Made by a program: the position numbers and the translations under genes. A stretch of DNA of 64,000 nucleotides. Source: Ochrobactrum sp. CGA5 (GTDB lineage: Bacteria; Pseudomonadota; Alphaproteobacteria; Rhizobiales; Rhizobiaceae). Position 1 is the first letter of the stretch. Each line of letters begins with the position of its first letter. This document shows, one piece after another, positions 1 through 8,734 of this stretch. Under the pieces are notes generated by a model. The model ran no database searches and was not told the origin of the DNA. It saw only the letters and a list, made by a program, of their open reading frames with translations. The stretch lies in NCBI RefSeq assembly GCF_006345815.1, contig NZ_VCIG01000007.1, forward strand, positions 62,001 through 126,000. The letters run 5' to 3'.

Positions 1-864
1 ACCCGCACGCTGATCGGCGATGACGAGCATGGCTGGGGCGAACATGGTATCTTCAACTTCGAAGGCGGCTGCTATGCGAAGACCATCCGCCTGTCCGCTG
101 AAGCGGAACCGGAAATCTATGCGACCACACAGCGTTTCGGCACGGTGCTGGAAAATGTCGTTCTCGACGAGAACCGGCAGCCGGATTTCGACGACGGTTC
201 GCTGACGGAGAATACCCGTTGCGCTTATCCGCTCGATTTCATCCCGAATGCATCTAAGACGGGCAAGGGCGGACAGCCGAAGAACATCATAATGCTCACC
301 GCCGACGCCTTCGGCGTGATGCCTCCGATCGCCAAGCTGACGCCGGCACAGGCTATGTACCACTTCCTGTCCGGCTACACGGCCAAGGTCGCTGGTACCG
401 AAAAGGGTGTGACTGAACCGGAAGCAACCTTCTCGACCTGCTTCGGCGCACCGTTCATGCCGCGCCATCCGTCCGAATACGGCAATCTTCTGCGCAAGCT
501 GATCGCTGAGCACAAGGTCGATTGCTGGCTGGTCAATACCGGCTGGACCGGCGGTGCCTATGGCATCGGCAAGCGTATGCCCATCAAGGCAACCCGAGCG
601 CTTTTGGCGGCAGCTCTCGACGGCTCGCTGAACAATGCCGAATTCCGCATTGATCCGAATTTCGGCTTCGCGGTTCCGGTCGACGTACCGGGCGTGGACC
701 CGTCCATCCTTGATCCGCGCTCGACCTGGGCCGACAAGGCTGCCTATGACGCACAGGCCAAGAAGCTGGTCGACATGTTCGTCACGAATTTCGAGAAGTT
801 CGAAAGCCACGTCGATCACGAGGTGAAGGACGCAGCCCCGGCGATCCGTGTTGCTGCAGAATAA
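1..864 (+). CDS. pckA: Phosphoenolpyruvate carboxykinase (ATP), C-terminal part
   Basis: The reading frame is open from the first base of the window, so the 5' end lies outside; 287 codons plus the stop are visible. PckA converts oxaloacetate and ATP to phosphoenolpyruvate, CO2 and ADP, the first committed step of gluconeogenesis, in the cytosol. The visible part carries family landmarks: [19 protein letters not shown] near the start, [15 protein letters not shown], the segment around [15 protein letters not shown], and [13 protein letters not shown]. The protein ends in a short Ala-rich tail after the usual family C-terminus. A strong hairpin terminator follows 30 bases downstream, so this is the last gene of its transcript. 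The identity is certain from the sequence; the start cannot be seen. Confidence 0.97.
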   Translation, partial: TRTLIGDDEHGWGEHGIFNFEGGCYAKTIRLSAEAEPEIYATTQRFGTVLENVVLDENRQPDFDDGSLTENTRCAYPLDFIPNASKTGKGGQPKNIIMLTADAFGVMPPIAKLTPAQAMYHFLSGYTAKVAGTEKGVTEPEATFSTCFGAPFMPRHPSEYGNLLRKLIAEHKVDCWLVNTGWTGGAYGIGKRMPIKATRALLAAALDGSLNNAEFRIDPNFGFAVPVDVPGVDPSILDPRSTWADKAAYDAQAKKLVDMFVTNFEKFESHVDHEVKDAAPAIRVAAE

Positions 865-893
865 TTGCTTTTACGCAATACTGAGAAGGAGAG

Positions 894-923
894 AACCCGG
901 CCATTGTGCCGGGTTTTCTCTTT
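894..923 (+). terminator. Rho-independent terminator of pckA
   Basis: An 8-bp perfect stem AACCCGGC / GCCGGGTT with a 6-base loop (CATTGT) is followed by a pyrimidine tract TTCTCTTT. It lies 30 bases after the pckA stop codon. Confidence 0.85.
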
Positions 924-988
924 GAGCCAGCATTCTTTGGTTTGAACATGCATCGCCACGGGATTTTCGTCTTCCGCCAAATCAGTGT

Positions 989-1438
989 ATGTCTTCCGGC
1001 ATGGAAGAGAACCGGAACATCATCCGCATTACCAATCGCCTGTCGGTCCGCGAGGACGACCTTGAGGAGAGCTTCATCCGTGCCTCCGGCCCCGGCGGTC
1101 AGAACGTCAACAAGGTTTCCACTGCGGTGCAGTTGCGTTTTCATGCAGCGCGGTCCGGCCTGCCGGAAGATATTCTGTCGCGACTCGTCAAGCTGGCCGG
1201 ACAGAAAGGCACCAAGGACGGAGATATTCTGATCGAGGCCAATCGTTTCCGAACACAGGAGCGCAACCGACAAGACGCGCGCGAGCGGCTTATCGCGCTT
1301 ATTGCCAAGGCTGCCGAACCACCGCCGCCGCCACGCAAAAAGACAAAGCCCACAAAGGGTTCGGTCGAACGCCGTCTCAAGGCCAAATCTGGGCGATCCG
1401 ACATCAAGAAGGGGCGTGGCAAGGTTTCTTACGATTAG
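989..1438 (+). CDS. arfB: ArfB-type peptidyl-tRNA hydrolase (ribosome rescue)
   Basis: The 149-residue protein has the class I release-factor domain with the catalytic GGQ motif in GPGGQNVNKVST (about residues 30-41), and a Lys/Arg-rich C-terminal tail ending in KKGRGKVSYD. This is the layout of ArfB (YaeJ), which hydrolyses peptidyl-tRNA on ribosomes stalled on non-stop mRNA; the basic tail enters the empty mRNA channel. It lacks the codon-recognition domain of RF1 and RF2, as expected. A second in-frame ATG four codons downstream (1001) is an alternative start. The TAG stop overlaps the beginning of a dispersed palindromic repeat. ArfB is the usual backup to tmRNA in this order. Confidence 0.93.
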   Translation: MSSGMEENRNIIRITNRLSVREDDLEESFIRASGPGGQNVNKVSTAVQLRFHAARSGLPEDILSRLVKLAGQKGTKDGDILIEANRFRTQERNRQDARERLIALIAKAAEPPPPPRKKTKPTKGSVERRLKAKSGRSDIKKGRGKVSYD

Positions 1439-1552
1439 AGCGCATCCCGAAAAGGGCGAGGCTGCTTTCGGAAAAGATGCGGGAAAAAACAAATGGATAG
1501 CGCGGTTTCAACGGCTCCGTTCTAATCGGAACCGCTCTAAAACATCCAGACT
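1437..1552. repeat. Composite palindromic intergenic repeat
   Basis: The first module begins AGAGCGCATCCCGAAAAG and continues to a partial complement TTTCGGAAAAGATGCGGG. A second module follows, an inverted repeat built on GGCTCCGTT and GGAACCGCTCT (about 1503-1540). The first module is clearly related to the element at 7432, and the second resembles the one at 51898. The repeat starts inside the arfB stop codon and fills the space up to the alpha/beta hydrolase gene. Similar mosaics are common between genes in Brucellaceae; no coding function is suggested. Confidence 0.7.
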
Positions 1553-1567
1553 GCGGGAACAAATGAC

Positions 1568-2383
1568 ATGACAATCAATTATCGCGAGCTTGAAACCAGC
1601 CACGGTCGCATCGCCATCCGTGAAAGCACAGGTGAGGGGGCGCCCTTGCTGATGATCCACGGCAATTCCAGCGCGGGCGCCATATTCGCCCCCCAGCTCG
1701 AAGGAGAAATCGGCAGAAAATGGCGGGTGATCGCGCCGGATCTGCCGGGCCATGGTCAATCCGGCGACGCCCTCGACCCGGACCGCAGCTATTCCATGGA
1801 AGGCTATGCCGACGCGATGACGGAAGTTCTCGCAAAGCTGGGCATTTTGGATGCGGTCGTCTTCGGCTGGTCACTCGGTGGCCATATCGGCATCGAGATG
1901 ATTTCACGATATCCCGGCATGCGGGGGCTGATGATTACCGGCACGCCGCCCGTGGCGCGTGAGGAAGTGGGACAGGGATTCAAGAGCGGTCCGGATATGG
2001 CACTTGCCGGACAGGAAGTTTTTTCCGCCCGCGATGTCGAATCCTATGCGCGCAGTACCTGCGGCGAACCGTTTGAGGATCAGCTGATCGAGATCGTCGC
2101 CCGCACGGACGGACGCGCGCGGCGCATCATGTTCGAAAAATTTGCAGCGGGAACCGGCGGCAACCAGCGCGATATTGTTGCCGATGCCAAACTGCCGATT
2201 GCGGTCGTCAACGGTCGCGATGAGCCGTTTGTTGAACTGGATTTCGTCTCGAAAGTCCGTTTCGGCAATCTTTGGGAAGATAAAACCCATATCATCAATG
2301 GGGCAGGGCATGCCCCCTTCCGTGAGAAGCCAGCTGTCTTCGACGAGTATCTGCGGCGTTTTATGCGCGACTGCACTGCCTGA
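1568..2383 (+). CDS. Alpha/beta hydrolase
   Basis: This 271-residue alpha/beta-fold hydrolase has the oxyanion HG near residue 31 (MIHGNSS), the nucleophile elbow GWSLGGH with Ser102, a candidate acid Asp in NGRDEPFV, and the catalytic His in GAGHAPFREKP. The complete triad suggests an active esterase, lactonase or related enzyme, but the substrate cannot be read from sequence. There is no signal peptide, so it is probably cytosolic. It stands alone between a repeat element and a bidirectional terminator shared with coaA. Confidence 0.88.
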   Translation: MTINYRELETSHGRIAIRESTGEGAPLLMIHGNSSAGAIFAPQLEGEIGRKWRVIAPDLPGHGQSGDALDPDRSYSMEGYADAMTEVLAKLGILDAVVFGWSLGGHIGIEMISRYPGMRGLMITGTPPVAREEVGQGFKSGPDMALAGQEVFSARDVESYARSTCGEPFEDQLIEIVARTDGRARRIMFEKFAAGTGGNQRDIVADAKLPIAVVNGRDEPFVELDFVSKVRFGNLWEDKTHIINGAGHAPFREKPAVFDEYLRRFMRDCTA

Positions 2384-2408
2384 CCTGCTGCAATCAACAA
2401 AAAGACGA

Positions 2409-2430
2409 AAGGGCCGGATATCCGGCCCTT
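2409..2430. terminator. Bidirectional terminator between hydrolase gene and coaA
   Basis: This is a perfect 22-base palindrome centred on CCGGATATCCGG, flanked by A residues on the left and a T-rich run on the right. It lies between two convergent genes and one base from the coaA stop codon, so it can end transcripts from both sides. Confidence 0.85.
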
Positions 2431-2431
2431 C

Positions 2432-3460
2432 TTATAACTTCCTGAGAGCCACTTCTTCGGTCAGATGATCGCTGCCTTTGCGCAGGATCAGATCGGCGCG
2501 CGGACGCGTCGGCAGGATATTATCCTTGAGGTTCTTCAGGTTGATATTGTTCCATAGACCTTCGCCAATCGAACGCGCCGCATCTTCCGAAAGCTGCGAA
2601 TAGCGATGGAAGAAGGATTCCGGATTGACGAAAGCCGTCTCCCGCAGCCGCATGAAGCGGTCAATATACCATTTGTGGATCAGTTGCGTTTCCGCATCAA
2701 TATAGATCGAAAAGTCGAAGAAGTCGGAAACGAATGGCACCATCTTGCCGTCTTCGGGCAGATCGCGCACCTGAAGCACATTGATGCCTTCAAAAATCAG
2801 AATATCCGGCTTGTCCACGATCTGATACTCGCCCGGCAATATGTCGTAGCTCAGATGCGAATAAAGCGGTGCACGAACCTGGCTCATGCCTGCCTTGATC
2901 GCTGAGAGAAAACGCAGGACCGCACCGACATCGTAGCTTTCTGGAAAGCCCTTACGCTCCATCATGTTCTGCTCGCGCAGGACTGCGTTAGGGTAGAGAA
3001 ATCCGTCCGTCGTCACCAGATCGACCTTCGGGCTCGAGGGCCAGCGTGCGAGAAGCTCTTTCAGGATACGCGCCGTCGTGGATTTGCCCACGGCAACCGA
3101 ACCCGCGATGCCGATAATGAAAGGCGTCTTGAAACTGTCTTCCATATTGAGGAACTGCTTACGCTGCTCAAACAAGAGCTGGCTGGCTTCCACATGTGCG
3201 TAGAGCAGGCGAGACAGTGAAAGATAGATGCGCCGCACCTCATCAAGATCAATCGGATCGCCCAGCGAGCGCAGCCGTTTGACCTCTTCATAGGTGAGGG
3301 TGAGGGGCGTGTCGGCGCGAAAGCCTGCCCATTCGGTCGCCGTAAAGAAACGGTAAGGCGAGTAACGCGACGGCGTTAGCTGGTCCACTTTTTCCCACAT
3401 ATTGTCGCTGCTCTCCCTCAACGCCAATTCTGCACTAGCAGCTTTCAATTCGCTTTGCAT
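2432..3460 (-). CDS. coaA: Pantothenate kinase (type I)
   Basis: CoaA phosphorylates pantothenate with ATP, the first and usually rate-controlling step of coenzyme A synthesis. The 342-residue protein has the P-loop [12 protein letters not shown] (about residues 121-132), the following [13 protein letters not shown] segment, the conserved SYD/LPGEY region and [12 protein letters not shown] of the prokaryotic PanK-I family. Length is slightly above the E. coli enzyme (316), mostly through the N-terminal extension. It follows the his genes on the same strand but is separated from hisE by about 100 bases containing a palindromic repeat, so it may be transcribed separately. Confidence 0.96.
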   Translation of the reverse strand: MQSELKAASAELALRESSDNMWEKVDQLTPSRYSPYRFFTATEWAGFRADTPLTLTYEEVKRLRSLGDPIDLDEVRRIYLSLSRLLYAHVEASQLLFEQRKQFLNMEDSFKTPFIIGIAGSVAVGKSTTARILKELLARWPSSPKVDLVTTDGFLYPNAVLREQNMMERKGFPESYDVGAVLRFLSAIKAGMSQVRAPLYSHLSYDILPGEYQIVDKPDILIFEGINVLQVRDLPEDGKMVPFVSDFFDFSIYIDAETQLIHKWYIDRFMRLRETAFVNPESFFHRYSQLSEDAARSIGEGLWNNINLKNLKDNILPTRPRADLILRKGSDHLTEEVALRKL

Positions 3461-3462
3461 TC

Positions 3463-3555
3463 AGAGCATTTCCAATTTTTCAAGCAGAGAAAATGCTCTC
3501 ATCATTTGTTCCATGCATGTCTCCCAAAACCGGTAGCCAATTTTGGAAGACATGC
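3463..3555. repeat. Two-hairpin palindromic repeat between coaA and hisE
   Basis: The first hairpin is built from AGAGCATTT / AAATGCTCT (3463-3499). The second is built from TGCATGTCTCCCAAAA (3514-3529) and TTTTGGAAGACATGCA (3540-3555), complementary with one mismatch. The AGAGCATTTCC motif recurs in degenerate form in the element at 7432. This is another member of the dispersed mosaic family, and it could form structured RNA between hisE and coaA. Confidence 0.7.
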
Positions 3556-3566
3556 AGTTATACTTT

Positions 3567-3881
3567 CTAACGACCGGCCTTTTCCTCAAGGCCAGTCTGC
3601 GCCGTGCGACGTTGCAACTCTGCAAGAACCTCATCAAGCGGCACATCTGCAACCTTGAGAACCACCAGAAGATGATAAAGCAGGTCAGCGCTTTCCGTGA
3701 TCACTTCCGCACGGTTGCCTTCAACTGCGGCAATCACCGTTTCAACGGCTTCCTCGCCAAGCTTTTTCGCCGCCCGCGTTTGTCCCTTGGCCACAAGACT
3801 TGCCGTATAGGACGAGCCGTCCGTTACGCTGGCACGCTCCGCGACTATCCGTTCAAGATCGGAAAGTGTGAACTCGCTCAT
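3567..3881 (-). CDS. hisE: Phosphoribosyl-ATP pyrophosphatase
   Basis: HisE removes pyrophosphate from phosphoribosyl-ATP, the second step of histidine synthesis. The 104-residue all-helical MazG-like protein carries the metal-binding [10 protein letters not shown] and [13 protein letters not shown] motifs characteristic of HisE. It is a separate polypeptide, not fused to HisI as in enterics, which is usual for alphaproteobacteria. The gene lies 22 bases after hisF and is last in the block hisB-DUF2628-hisH-hisA-hisF-hisE; hisI is not in the window. Confidence 0.96.
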   Translation of the reverse strand: MSEFTLSDLERIVAERASVTDGSSYTASLVAKGQTRAAKKLGEEAVETVIAAVEGNRAEVITESADLLYHLLVVLKVADVPLDEVLAELQRRTAQTGLEEKAGR

Positions 3882-3903
3882 CGGGTTTCCTTAAATCTTG
3901 TTT

Positions 3904-4689
3904 TCAACGGACCGGATCAAGCCGCATGGGAATACCAGCTTCGGCCATATAGCGCTTGGCTTCGCCGATCGTATAGGTGCCAAAGTGGAAGATCGACGCG
4001 GCCAAAACTGCCGTTGCGTGACCATCACGGATGCCTGCAACCATGTGGTCCAGATTACCAACGCCACCCGAAGCAATAACGGGAACGCGCACGCTGTCGG
4101 CAACAGCACGGGTCAATGCCACGTCATAGCCAGCCTTGGTGCCGTCGCGATCCATCGAGGTCAGCAGAATTTCACCAGCGCCCAGCCCAACAACCTTCTG
4201 CGCAAATTCCACCGCATCAATGCCGGTCGTCTGACGACCGCCATGGGTGAAGATTTCCCAGCGATCCGCTTCGCCTTCACCCGAAACCTTCTTGGCATCA
4301 ATCGCCACGACAATGCACTGGTCGCCGAACTTGTCAGCAGCCTCGGCAACAAATTCCGGGTTCTTCACCGCAGCCGTGTTGATCGAAACCTTGTCGGCAC
4401 CAGCCAGAAGCAGTTTGCGGATGTCAGCGACCTGTCGCACGCCGCCGCCAACGGTCAGCGGCATGAAGCACTGTTCTGCCGTCCGGGCCACCACATCGAA
4501 AATTGTCTCGCGATTGTCCGAAGACGCCGTGATATCAAGGAAGCACAGTTCGTCTGCGCCCGCCGCATCATAGGCGCGCGCGGCTTCCACCGGATCACCG
4601 GCATCGATCAGATCGACAAAGTTAACCCCCTTGACGACACGTCCATCTTTGACATCAAGACAAGGGATTACGCGTGCTTTCAAAGTCAT
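3904..4689 (-). CDS. hisF: Imidazole glycerol phosphate synthase, cyclase subunit
   Basis: HisF uses ammonia delivered by HisH to turn PRFAR into imidazole glycerol phosphate and AICAR. This 261-residue (beta/alpha)8 barrel has the N-terminal catalytic Asp12 in [12 protein letters not shown] and a second Asp in VVAIDAKK, plus the phosphate-binding loops LTVGGGVR and VIASGGVG. Length is typical (about 255). Its start codon overlaps the end of hisA by four bases, which suggests translational coupling. The partner glutaminase HisH is encoded two genes upstream. Confidence 0.98.
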   Translation of the reverse strand: MTLKARVIPCLDVKDGRVVKGVNFVDLIDAGDPVEAARAYDAAGADELCFLDITASSDNRETIFDVVARTAEQCFMPLTVGGGVRQVADIRKLLLAGADKVSINTAAVKNPEFVAEAADKFGDQCIVVAIDAKKVSGEGEADRWEIFTHGGRQTTGIDAVEFAQKVVGLGAGEILLTSMDRDGTKAGYDVALTRAVADSVRVPVIASGGVGNLDHMVAGIRDGHATAVLAASIFHFGTYTIGEAKRYMAEAGIPMRLDPVR

Positions 4690-5465
4690 GCCATTGTTCC
4701 CTCATCTGCGCATCCTCGCCGCCGTGCGGCTGCGGGCGACACGGCCCTCAATACAGACAATGCTTCCGCCGGATCGATGCGGCCATCATAAAGCGCGCGA
4801 CCGGAAATCGCGCCTTCCAGCTTACGCGCATCAGGTGCAGCCAGACGTTTGATGTCATCCATCGAGGCGAGGCCACCTGATGCAATCACCGGGATCGAAA
4901 CCGCGTCTGCCAGGCCGAGCGTTGAATCCCAGTTGATACCAGCCAGAACGCCGTCGCGGTCGATGTCGGTATAGATGATGGCTGCAACGCCAGCACCTTC
5001 AAATTTCTTCGCCAGTTCGACCACGCCCAGCTCGGACGCTTCGGCCCAGCCTTCAACGGCAACATAGCCGCCCTTGGCATCGATGCCGACAGCAACCTGA
5101 CCCGGAAATTCCTTGCAGGCTTCGATCACCAGTGCTGGATCACGCACGGCAACAGTACCGAGAATGACACGGCGCAGCCCTTTGGAAAGCCAGCTTTCAA
5201 TATGTTGTAGCGTGCGAATACCGCCGCCAAGCTGAACCGGATTTTTCGTGGCTTTCAGGATCGCTTCCACAGCCTTGCCATTGACGCTTTCGCCAGCAAA
5301 GGCACCGTTGAGATCAACCACATGCAGCCATTCAAAGCCCTGATCCTCAAAAGCTTTGGCCTGCGCTGCGGGGTCTTCATTATAGACGGTTGCCTGATCC
5401 ATGTCTCCGAGCTTGAGGCGCACGCATTGACCGTCTTTCAAATCGATAGCGGGAAAAAGGATCAT
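4686..5465 (-). CDS. hisA: ProFAR isomerase (HisA)
   Basis: HisA isomerises ProFAR to PRFAR, an Amadori rearrangement in histidine synthesis. The 259-residue half-barrel-duplicated TIM barrel has the catalytic Asp8 in [14 protein letters not shown] and a second Asp in [12 protein letters not shown], with phosphate-binding QLGGGIR and VIASGGL. It lies four bases after hisH and overlaps hisF, so hisH, hisA and hisF are probably co-translated. The C-terminal tail ([17 protein letters not shown]) is slightly longer than in enterics. Confidence 0.98.
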   Translation of the reverse strand: MILFPAIDLKDGQCVRLKLGDMDQATVYNEDPAAQAKAFEDQGFEWLHVVDLNGAFAGESVNGKAVEAILKATKNPVQLGGGIRTLQHIESWLSKGLRRVILGTVAVRDPALVIEACKEFPGQVAVGIDAKGGYVAVEGWAEASELGVVELAKKFEGAGVAAIIYTDIDRDGVLAGINWDSTLGLADAVSIPVIASGGLASMDDIKRLAAPDARKLEGAISGRALYDGRIDPAEALSVLRAVSPAAARRRGCADEGTMA

Positions 5466-5469
5466 ATCT

Positions 5470-6120
5470 TCAAGGCTTCCATTTCAGGAAATTGGCAATG
5501 AGCGAAAGGCCGAGCAACTGGCTCTTTTCAGGATGGAACTGCGTGCCGATCATGTTGTCGCGGCCAACCATCGCCGTGACATCGCCACCATAATCCGTGA
5601 CAGCAAGCACGTCCGCTTTGTTCTTCGCGTCGAACATATAGGAATGCACGAAATAGGCATGCAAACCGTTCTCGCCGGTGTCGATACCGTCAAAGACCGG
5701 ATGCGAATGTTTCACGTGAATCCTGTTCCAGCCGATCTGCGGAATCTTGAGCGCAGGATCAGACGGTGCCATTGCGCGCACATCGCCGGCGATCCAGCCA
5801 AGACCCTCGGTCACTTCCTTTTCCAGCCCGCGCTCGGACATGAGTTGCATGCCGACACAGATGCCAAGGAATGGATGGGCTTTTTTCAGAACCACATCTT
5901 CAAGCGCTTCCACCATGCCTGAAACGGCATGCAGGCCGCGACGGCAATCGGCATAGGCGCCGACGCCCGGAAGCACGATGCGATCAGCGCTCGCCACCCG
6001 ATCAGCATCTGCTGTGAGTTCTACCTCGGCATTCACACCGCTCTCATGGGCGGCACGCTCAAAGGCCTTGGTGGCCGAGCGAAGATTGCCGGAACCATAG
6101 TCGATAATTGCAACACGCAT
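5470..6120 (-). CDS. hisH: Imidazole glycerol phosphate synthase, glutaminase subunit
   Basis: HisH hydrolyses glutamine and passes ammonia to HisF. The start was placed at the ATG giving [20 protein letters not shown], because that sequence begins the conserved amidotransferase fold; the frame is open 28 codons further upstream but those residues have no family character. Landmarks in the 216-residue protein are the nucleophile Cys in GICVGMQLM and the His-Glu pair in TQFHPEKSQ. The gene starts two bases after the DUF2628 stop codon. The coding sequence contains a 14/16 match to parS (5708-5723). Confidence 0.97.
   Translation of the reverse strand: MRVAIIDYGSGNLRSATKAFERAAHESGVNAEVELTADADRVASADRIVLPGVGAYADCRRGLHAVSGMVEALEDVVLKKAHPFLGICVGMQLMSERGLEKEVTEGLGWIAGDVRAMAPSDPALKIPQIGWNRIHVKHSHPVFDGIDTGENGLHAYFVHSYMFDAKNKADVLAVTDYGGDVTAMVGRDNMIGTQFHPEKSQLLGLSLIANFLKWKP
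5708..5723. promoter_or_regulatory. Degenerate parS-like site inside hisH
   Basis: TGTTTCACGTGAATCC matches 14 of 16 positions of the ParB-binding consensus TGTTTCACGTGAAACA. It is identical to the site in hemJ at 20652. Whether ParB binds it is unknown; loss of the right-arm ACA should weaken binding. Confidence 0.45.
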
Positions 6121-6122
6121 TT

Positions 6123-6623
6123 TCAGTTTTCTCCGCGATGACCGACAAACCCGATCGTCGAGCCCAATGAGGAATAGGTGGGGCGAGGGGCCTTTTGCGC
6201 CCATTCCGGTGCAGGCGTTTGCGCTGAAACTGTCGTCAGGACCATTGCAGGCTGATCAGCTTCTTCGAGACCGTAGAAATAGCGGACTTCCGCTTCATCC
6301 AGATCAGAAGCATCGATGACGGCTTTTTCCACAAACCCCTGACGTTTGAGCTTGGATATCCTCCAATTGACGCCCTCCAGCGCCACAAACAGAGAAACCA
6401 GCAAGGTCAGAAACGGAATCACATCAGCTATGCCGAAATAAGTACCGACAAGTCCAAGCAGGATCGAAATGCCCAGAACGGCAAACGCTTCAAACCACAA
6501 ACGTTGAGTCAGAAGCCAAACGAAGGGAAGGACCAGCGCCAGAACATGGAATCCGTCGCGCACGAAAATTGCCTTTTCAGCATCTTTACTATCGCTCGGT
6601 TCCAGCACGACATATTGCGCCAT
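6123..6623 (-). CDS. DUF2628 membrane protein embedded in the his block
   Basis: The 166-residue protein has about three hydrophobic segments (roughly residues 28-43, 45-65 and 67-82: [56 protein letters not shown]) followed by a polar C-terminal region. This is the DUF2628 arrangement; no biochemical role is known to me. It lies between hisB (22 bases upstream) and hisH (2 bases downstream) on the same strand, so it is co-transcribed with histidine biosynthesis genes. I cannot say whether it acts in that pathway or only shares the transcript. Confidence 0.8.
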   Translation of the reverse strand: MAQYVVLEPSDSKDAEKAIFVRDGFHVLALVLPFVWLLTQRLWFEAFAVLGISILLGLVGTYFGIADVIPFLTLLVSLFVALEGVNWRISKLKRQGFVEKAVIDASDLDEAEVRYFYGLEEADQPAMVLTTVSAQTPAPEWAQKAPRPTYSSLGSTIGFVGHRGEN

Positions 6624-6645
6624 GACTTGTCCTTTCGTTCGGGGT

Positions 6646-7254
6646 CTATCCCTTTAACGAACCCTTGGTGGAGGGGATTGCATCCTTCTGGCGCGGATCG
6701 GTTTCAAGCGCTGTACGCAGAACCCTTGCCACGGCCTTGAAAATCGACTCTGCAATATGGTGATTGTTAGCACCATAATGGTTGTTGATATGAAGCGTGA
6801 TGCCAGCGTTCATGGCAAAAGCCTGGAAGAATTCGCGCACCAGCTCGGTATCGAATGTGCCGATCTTGGCAGTTGTAAAATTCACGTTCCAGACCAGAAA
6901 GGCCCGTCCCGAAACATCGACGGCAGCACCAGTCAGCGTATCGTCCATGGCAAGATCCATCGACGCATAACGCACGATGCCGCGACGCTCGCCCAAGGCT
7001 TTCGCCACAGCCTGACCCAATGCAATGCCGGTATCTTCCACCGTGTGATGATCATCAATATGCAGATCACCCTTGGCCATCACGCGCATGTCAATGAGCG
7101 AATGTCGGGAAAGCTGCTCCAGCATATGATCGAAGAAGCCGACACCGGTGGTGATGTCAAACTTGCCGTTACCGTCCAGATCGACGGAAACGGCAATGCT
7201 CGTTTCCTTGGTCGAACGTTCGATGCTTGCTTTGCGGGCGCTTTCTGCAGTCAT
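6646..7254 (-). CDS. hisB: Imidazoleglycerol-phosphate dehydratase
   Basis: HisB dehydrates imidazole glycerol phosphate to imidazole acetol phosphate. The 202-residue protein is the monofunctional form, without the N-terminal phosphatase of enterics. Manganese-binding motifs are present: [23 protein letters not shown], and the second-half repeat [18 protein letters not shown]. It is the first gene of the leftward his block; the upstream 336 bases, shared with the divergent hslV, should carry its promoter. No attenuator-like His-codon leader was recognised there. Confidence 0.98.
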   Translation of the reverse strand: MTAESARKASIERSTKETSIAVSVDLDGNGKFDITTGVGFFDHMLEQLSRHSLIDMRVMAKGDLHIDDHHTVEDTGIALGQAVAKALGERRGIVRYASMDLAMDDTLTGAAVDVSGRAFLVWNVNFTTAKIGTFDTELVREFFQAFAMNAGITLHINNHYGANNHHIAESIFKAVARVLRTALETDPRQKDAIPSTKGSLKG

Positions 7255-7431
7255 AAGCTTTCCTCATTCAATAGCTTGGAGGCGTTCTAGAACAGCTTGC
7301 CCACTTTGCCAATTCCTTTTGCCGGGTTGGCAAGCTGCAAATCGGCATTTGCAATTCGTCCGTACGTTCTTAAATATTCTCAGCGAAGCACGATTCATCC
7401 ACCGCTGGCTGGCCGAACCTGTTTCCTCAAC

Positions 7432-7535
7432 AGAGCGCATCCCGAAAAGTGCAAAGCGGTTTTCGGAACCAGATGTGCGACAAAAGCAGTTAGAGTATTT
7501 CCAATGATTCAAGCAAAACAGGAAATGCTTTAGAT
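7432..7535. repeat. Composite palindromic repeat in the hisB-hslV gap
   Basis: The 336-base space between hisB and hslV is mostly this element. It opens with AGAGCGCATCCCGAAAAG, nearly identical to the element at 1437, continues through GCGGTTTTCGGAA, and ends with an inverted repeat built on AGAGTATTTCC (about 7491) and GGAAATGCTTTA (about 7521). Outside the element I see no gene in the gap; the divergent promoters for hisB and hslV must lie here, but I could not pick a convincing -35/-10 pair. Confidence 0.7.
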
Positions 7536-7590
7536 CAAGGGGCGTCTGCAATTGCCTTCCGGGATTGCATATGCCGCCAAAGGAGCATCC

Positions 7591-8145
7591 ATGATCGAAC
7601 ATAATCCCACGACGATCTACGGCACGACTATCGTTACCGTTCGCAAGGGCGGCAAGGTCGTCATCGCGGGCGACGGACAGGTTTCGCTCGGCAATACCGT
7701 CATGAAGGGCAATGCGCGAAAGGTTCGCCGCATCGGCAAGGGCAATGTGATTGCCGGTTTCGCAGGTGCAACCGCCGATGCCTTCACCCTTCTGGAACGC
7801 CTCGAAGCGAAACTCGAACAATATCCAGACCAGCTTATGCGGGCTTCTGTCGAACTTGCCAAGGACTGGCGCACTGATCGCTACTTGCGCAAGCTGGAAG
7901 CCATGATGCTGGTCGCCGACAGCAAGGTGACGCTGGCGCTGACCGGCACCGGCGATGTGCTTGAACCCGAACATGGCGTGATGGCCATCGGTTCCGGCGG
8001 CAACTATGCGCTGGCTGCTGCCCGCGCGCTGGTCGATACGGACAAGTCCGCCGAGGAAATCGCCCGCAAGGCGATGGATATCGCTGCCGATATTTGCATC
8101 TACACCAACCACAACATCATCGTGGAAAGCCTGGACGCAGAATGA
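7591..8145 (+). CDS. hslV: HslV (ClpQ) threonine peptidase
   Basis: HslV is the proteolytic core of the two-component HslUV protease, a double hexamer that degrades unfolded proteins delivered by the ATPase HslU. The chosen ATG gives 184 residues starting [18 protein letters not shown]; the frame is open 13 codons further upstream, but family members start here. The catalytic nucleophile is Thr12, exposed after removal of the propeptide (GTTIVTVRK), followed by [11 protein letters not shown] and [18 protein letters not shown]. Its last four bases overlap the start of the DUF2585 gene. It is normally a heat-shock gene; no sigma-32 promoter was identified with confidence. Confidence 0.97.
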   Translation: MIEHNPTTIYGTTIVTVRKGGKVVIAGDGQVSLGNTVMKGNARKVRRIGKGNVIAGFAGATADAFTLLERLEAKLEQYPDQLMRASVELAKDWRTDRYLRKLEAMMLVADSKVTLALTGTGDVLEPEHGVMAIGSGGNYALAAARALVDTDKSAEEIARKAMDIAADICIYTNHNIIVESLDAE

Positions 8146-8732
8146 GCTCGCTCGCACAGGCTTCAAAACTGAGTGCGCAACGCTGGGGTCTGGGTGCCCT
8201 TATCGTTTTCGCCATACTCGCGGTCCAAGCCTTATGGCTTTACCTCGACGGGCGGATCGCTATGTGCGAATGCGGGACCATAAAGTTATGGTCTGGTTCG
8301 CTGATGACCGAAAACTCGCAGCATATATCCGACTGGTATACGCTGTCACACGTCATCCATGGCTTTCTGTTCTACTGGCTGTTCACGGTCATTGCACCCA
8401 AAGCCCCGCTCGGCTTGAGACTTGCAGCTGCGGTCGGCATCGAAGCCGTATGGGAACTGGTCGAGAACTCGAACTTCATCATCGAGCGCTATCGGGCAAA
8501 TACGTCCTCGGTGGACTATTTCGGCGACAGCATCGTGAATTCGGTCTCAGACACGGTTGCCGCCCTGTTCGGCTTTCTGATTGCATCCAAACTACCAACG
8601 AAAATAACCGTCGCCATCGCGCTGTTCTTTGAAGTTCTGGCGCTGATCGTCATTCGCGACAATCTTACGCTCAACGTGATCATGCTGCTGCATCCGTTCG
8701 AGTTCATCAAGCAGTGGCAAAGTGGGTTATAA
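8142..8732 (+). CDS. DUF2585 (UPF0314) membrane protein between hslV and hslU
   Basis: The 196-residue protein has several hydrophobic segments (about residues 12-31, 68-83 and 87-103, plus two later ones) and the conserved [11 protein letters not shown] motif before a [16 protein letters not shown] segment, typical of the UPF0314/DUF2585 family of Rhizobiales. Its start overlaps the end of hslV (ATGA) and its stop is two bases before the hslU ATG, so it is wedged into the protease operon and surely co-translated. The function is unknown. The position suggests that membrane-linked stress physiology is tied to HslUV. Confidence 0.88.
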   Translation: MSSLAQASKLSAQRWGLGALIVFAILAVQALWLYLDGRIAMCECGTIKLWSGSLMTENSQHISDWYTLSHVIHGFLFYWLFTVIAPKAPLGLRLAAAVGIEAVWELVENSNFIIERYRANTSSVDYFGDSIVNSVSDTVAALFGFLIASKLPTKITVAIALFFEVLALIVIRDNLTLNVIMLLHPFEFIKQWQSGL

Positions 8733-8734
8733 TT

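Noticed and set aside
782-1492. Long open frame on the minus strand over arfB
   Set aside because: It is antisense to arfB and the pckA end, runs through a terminator and a repeat, and its translation shows no protein-family features.
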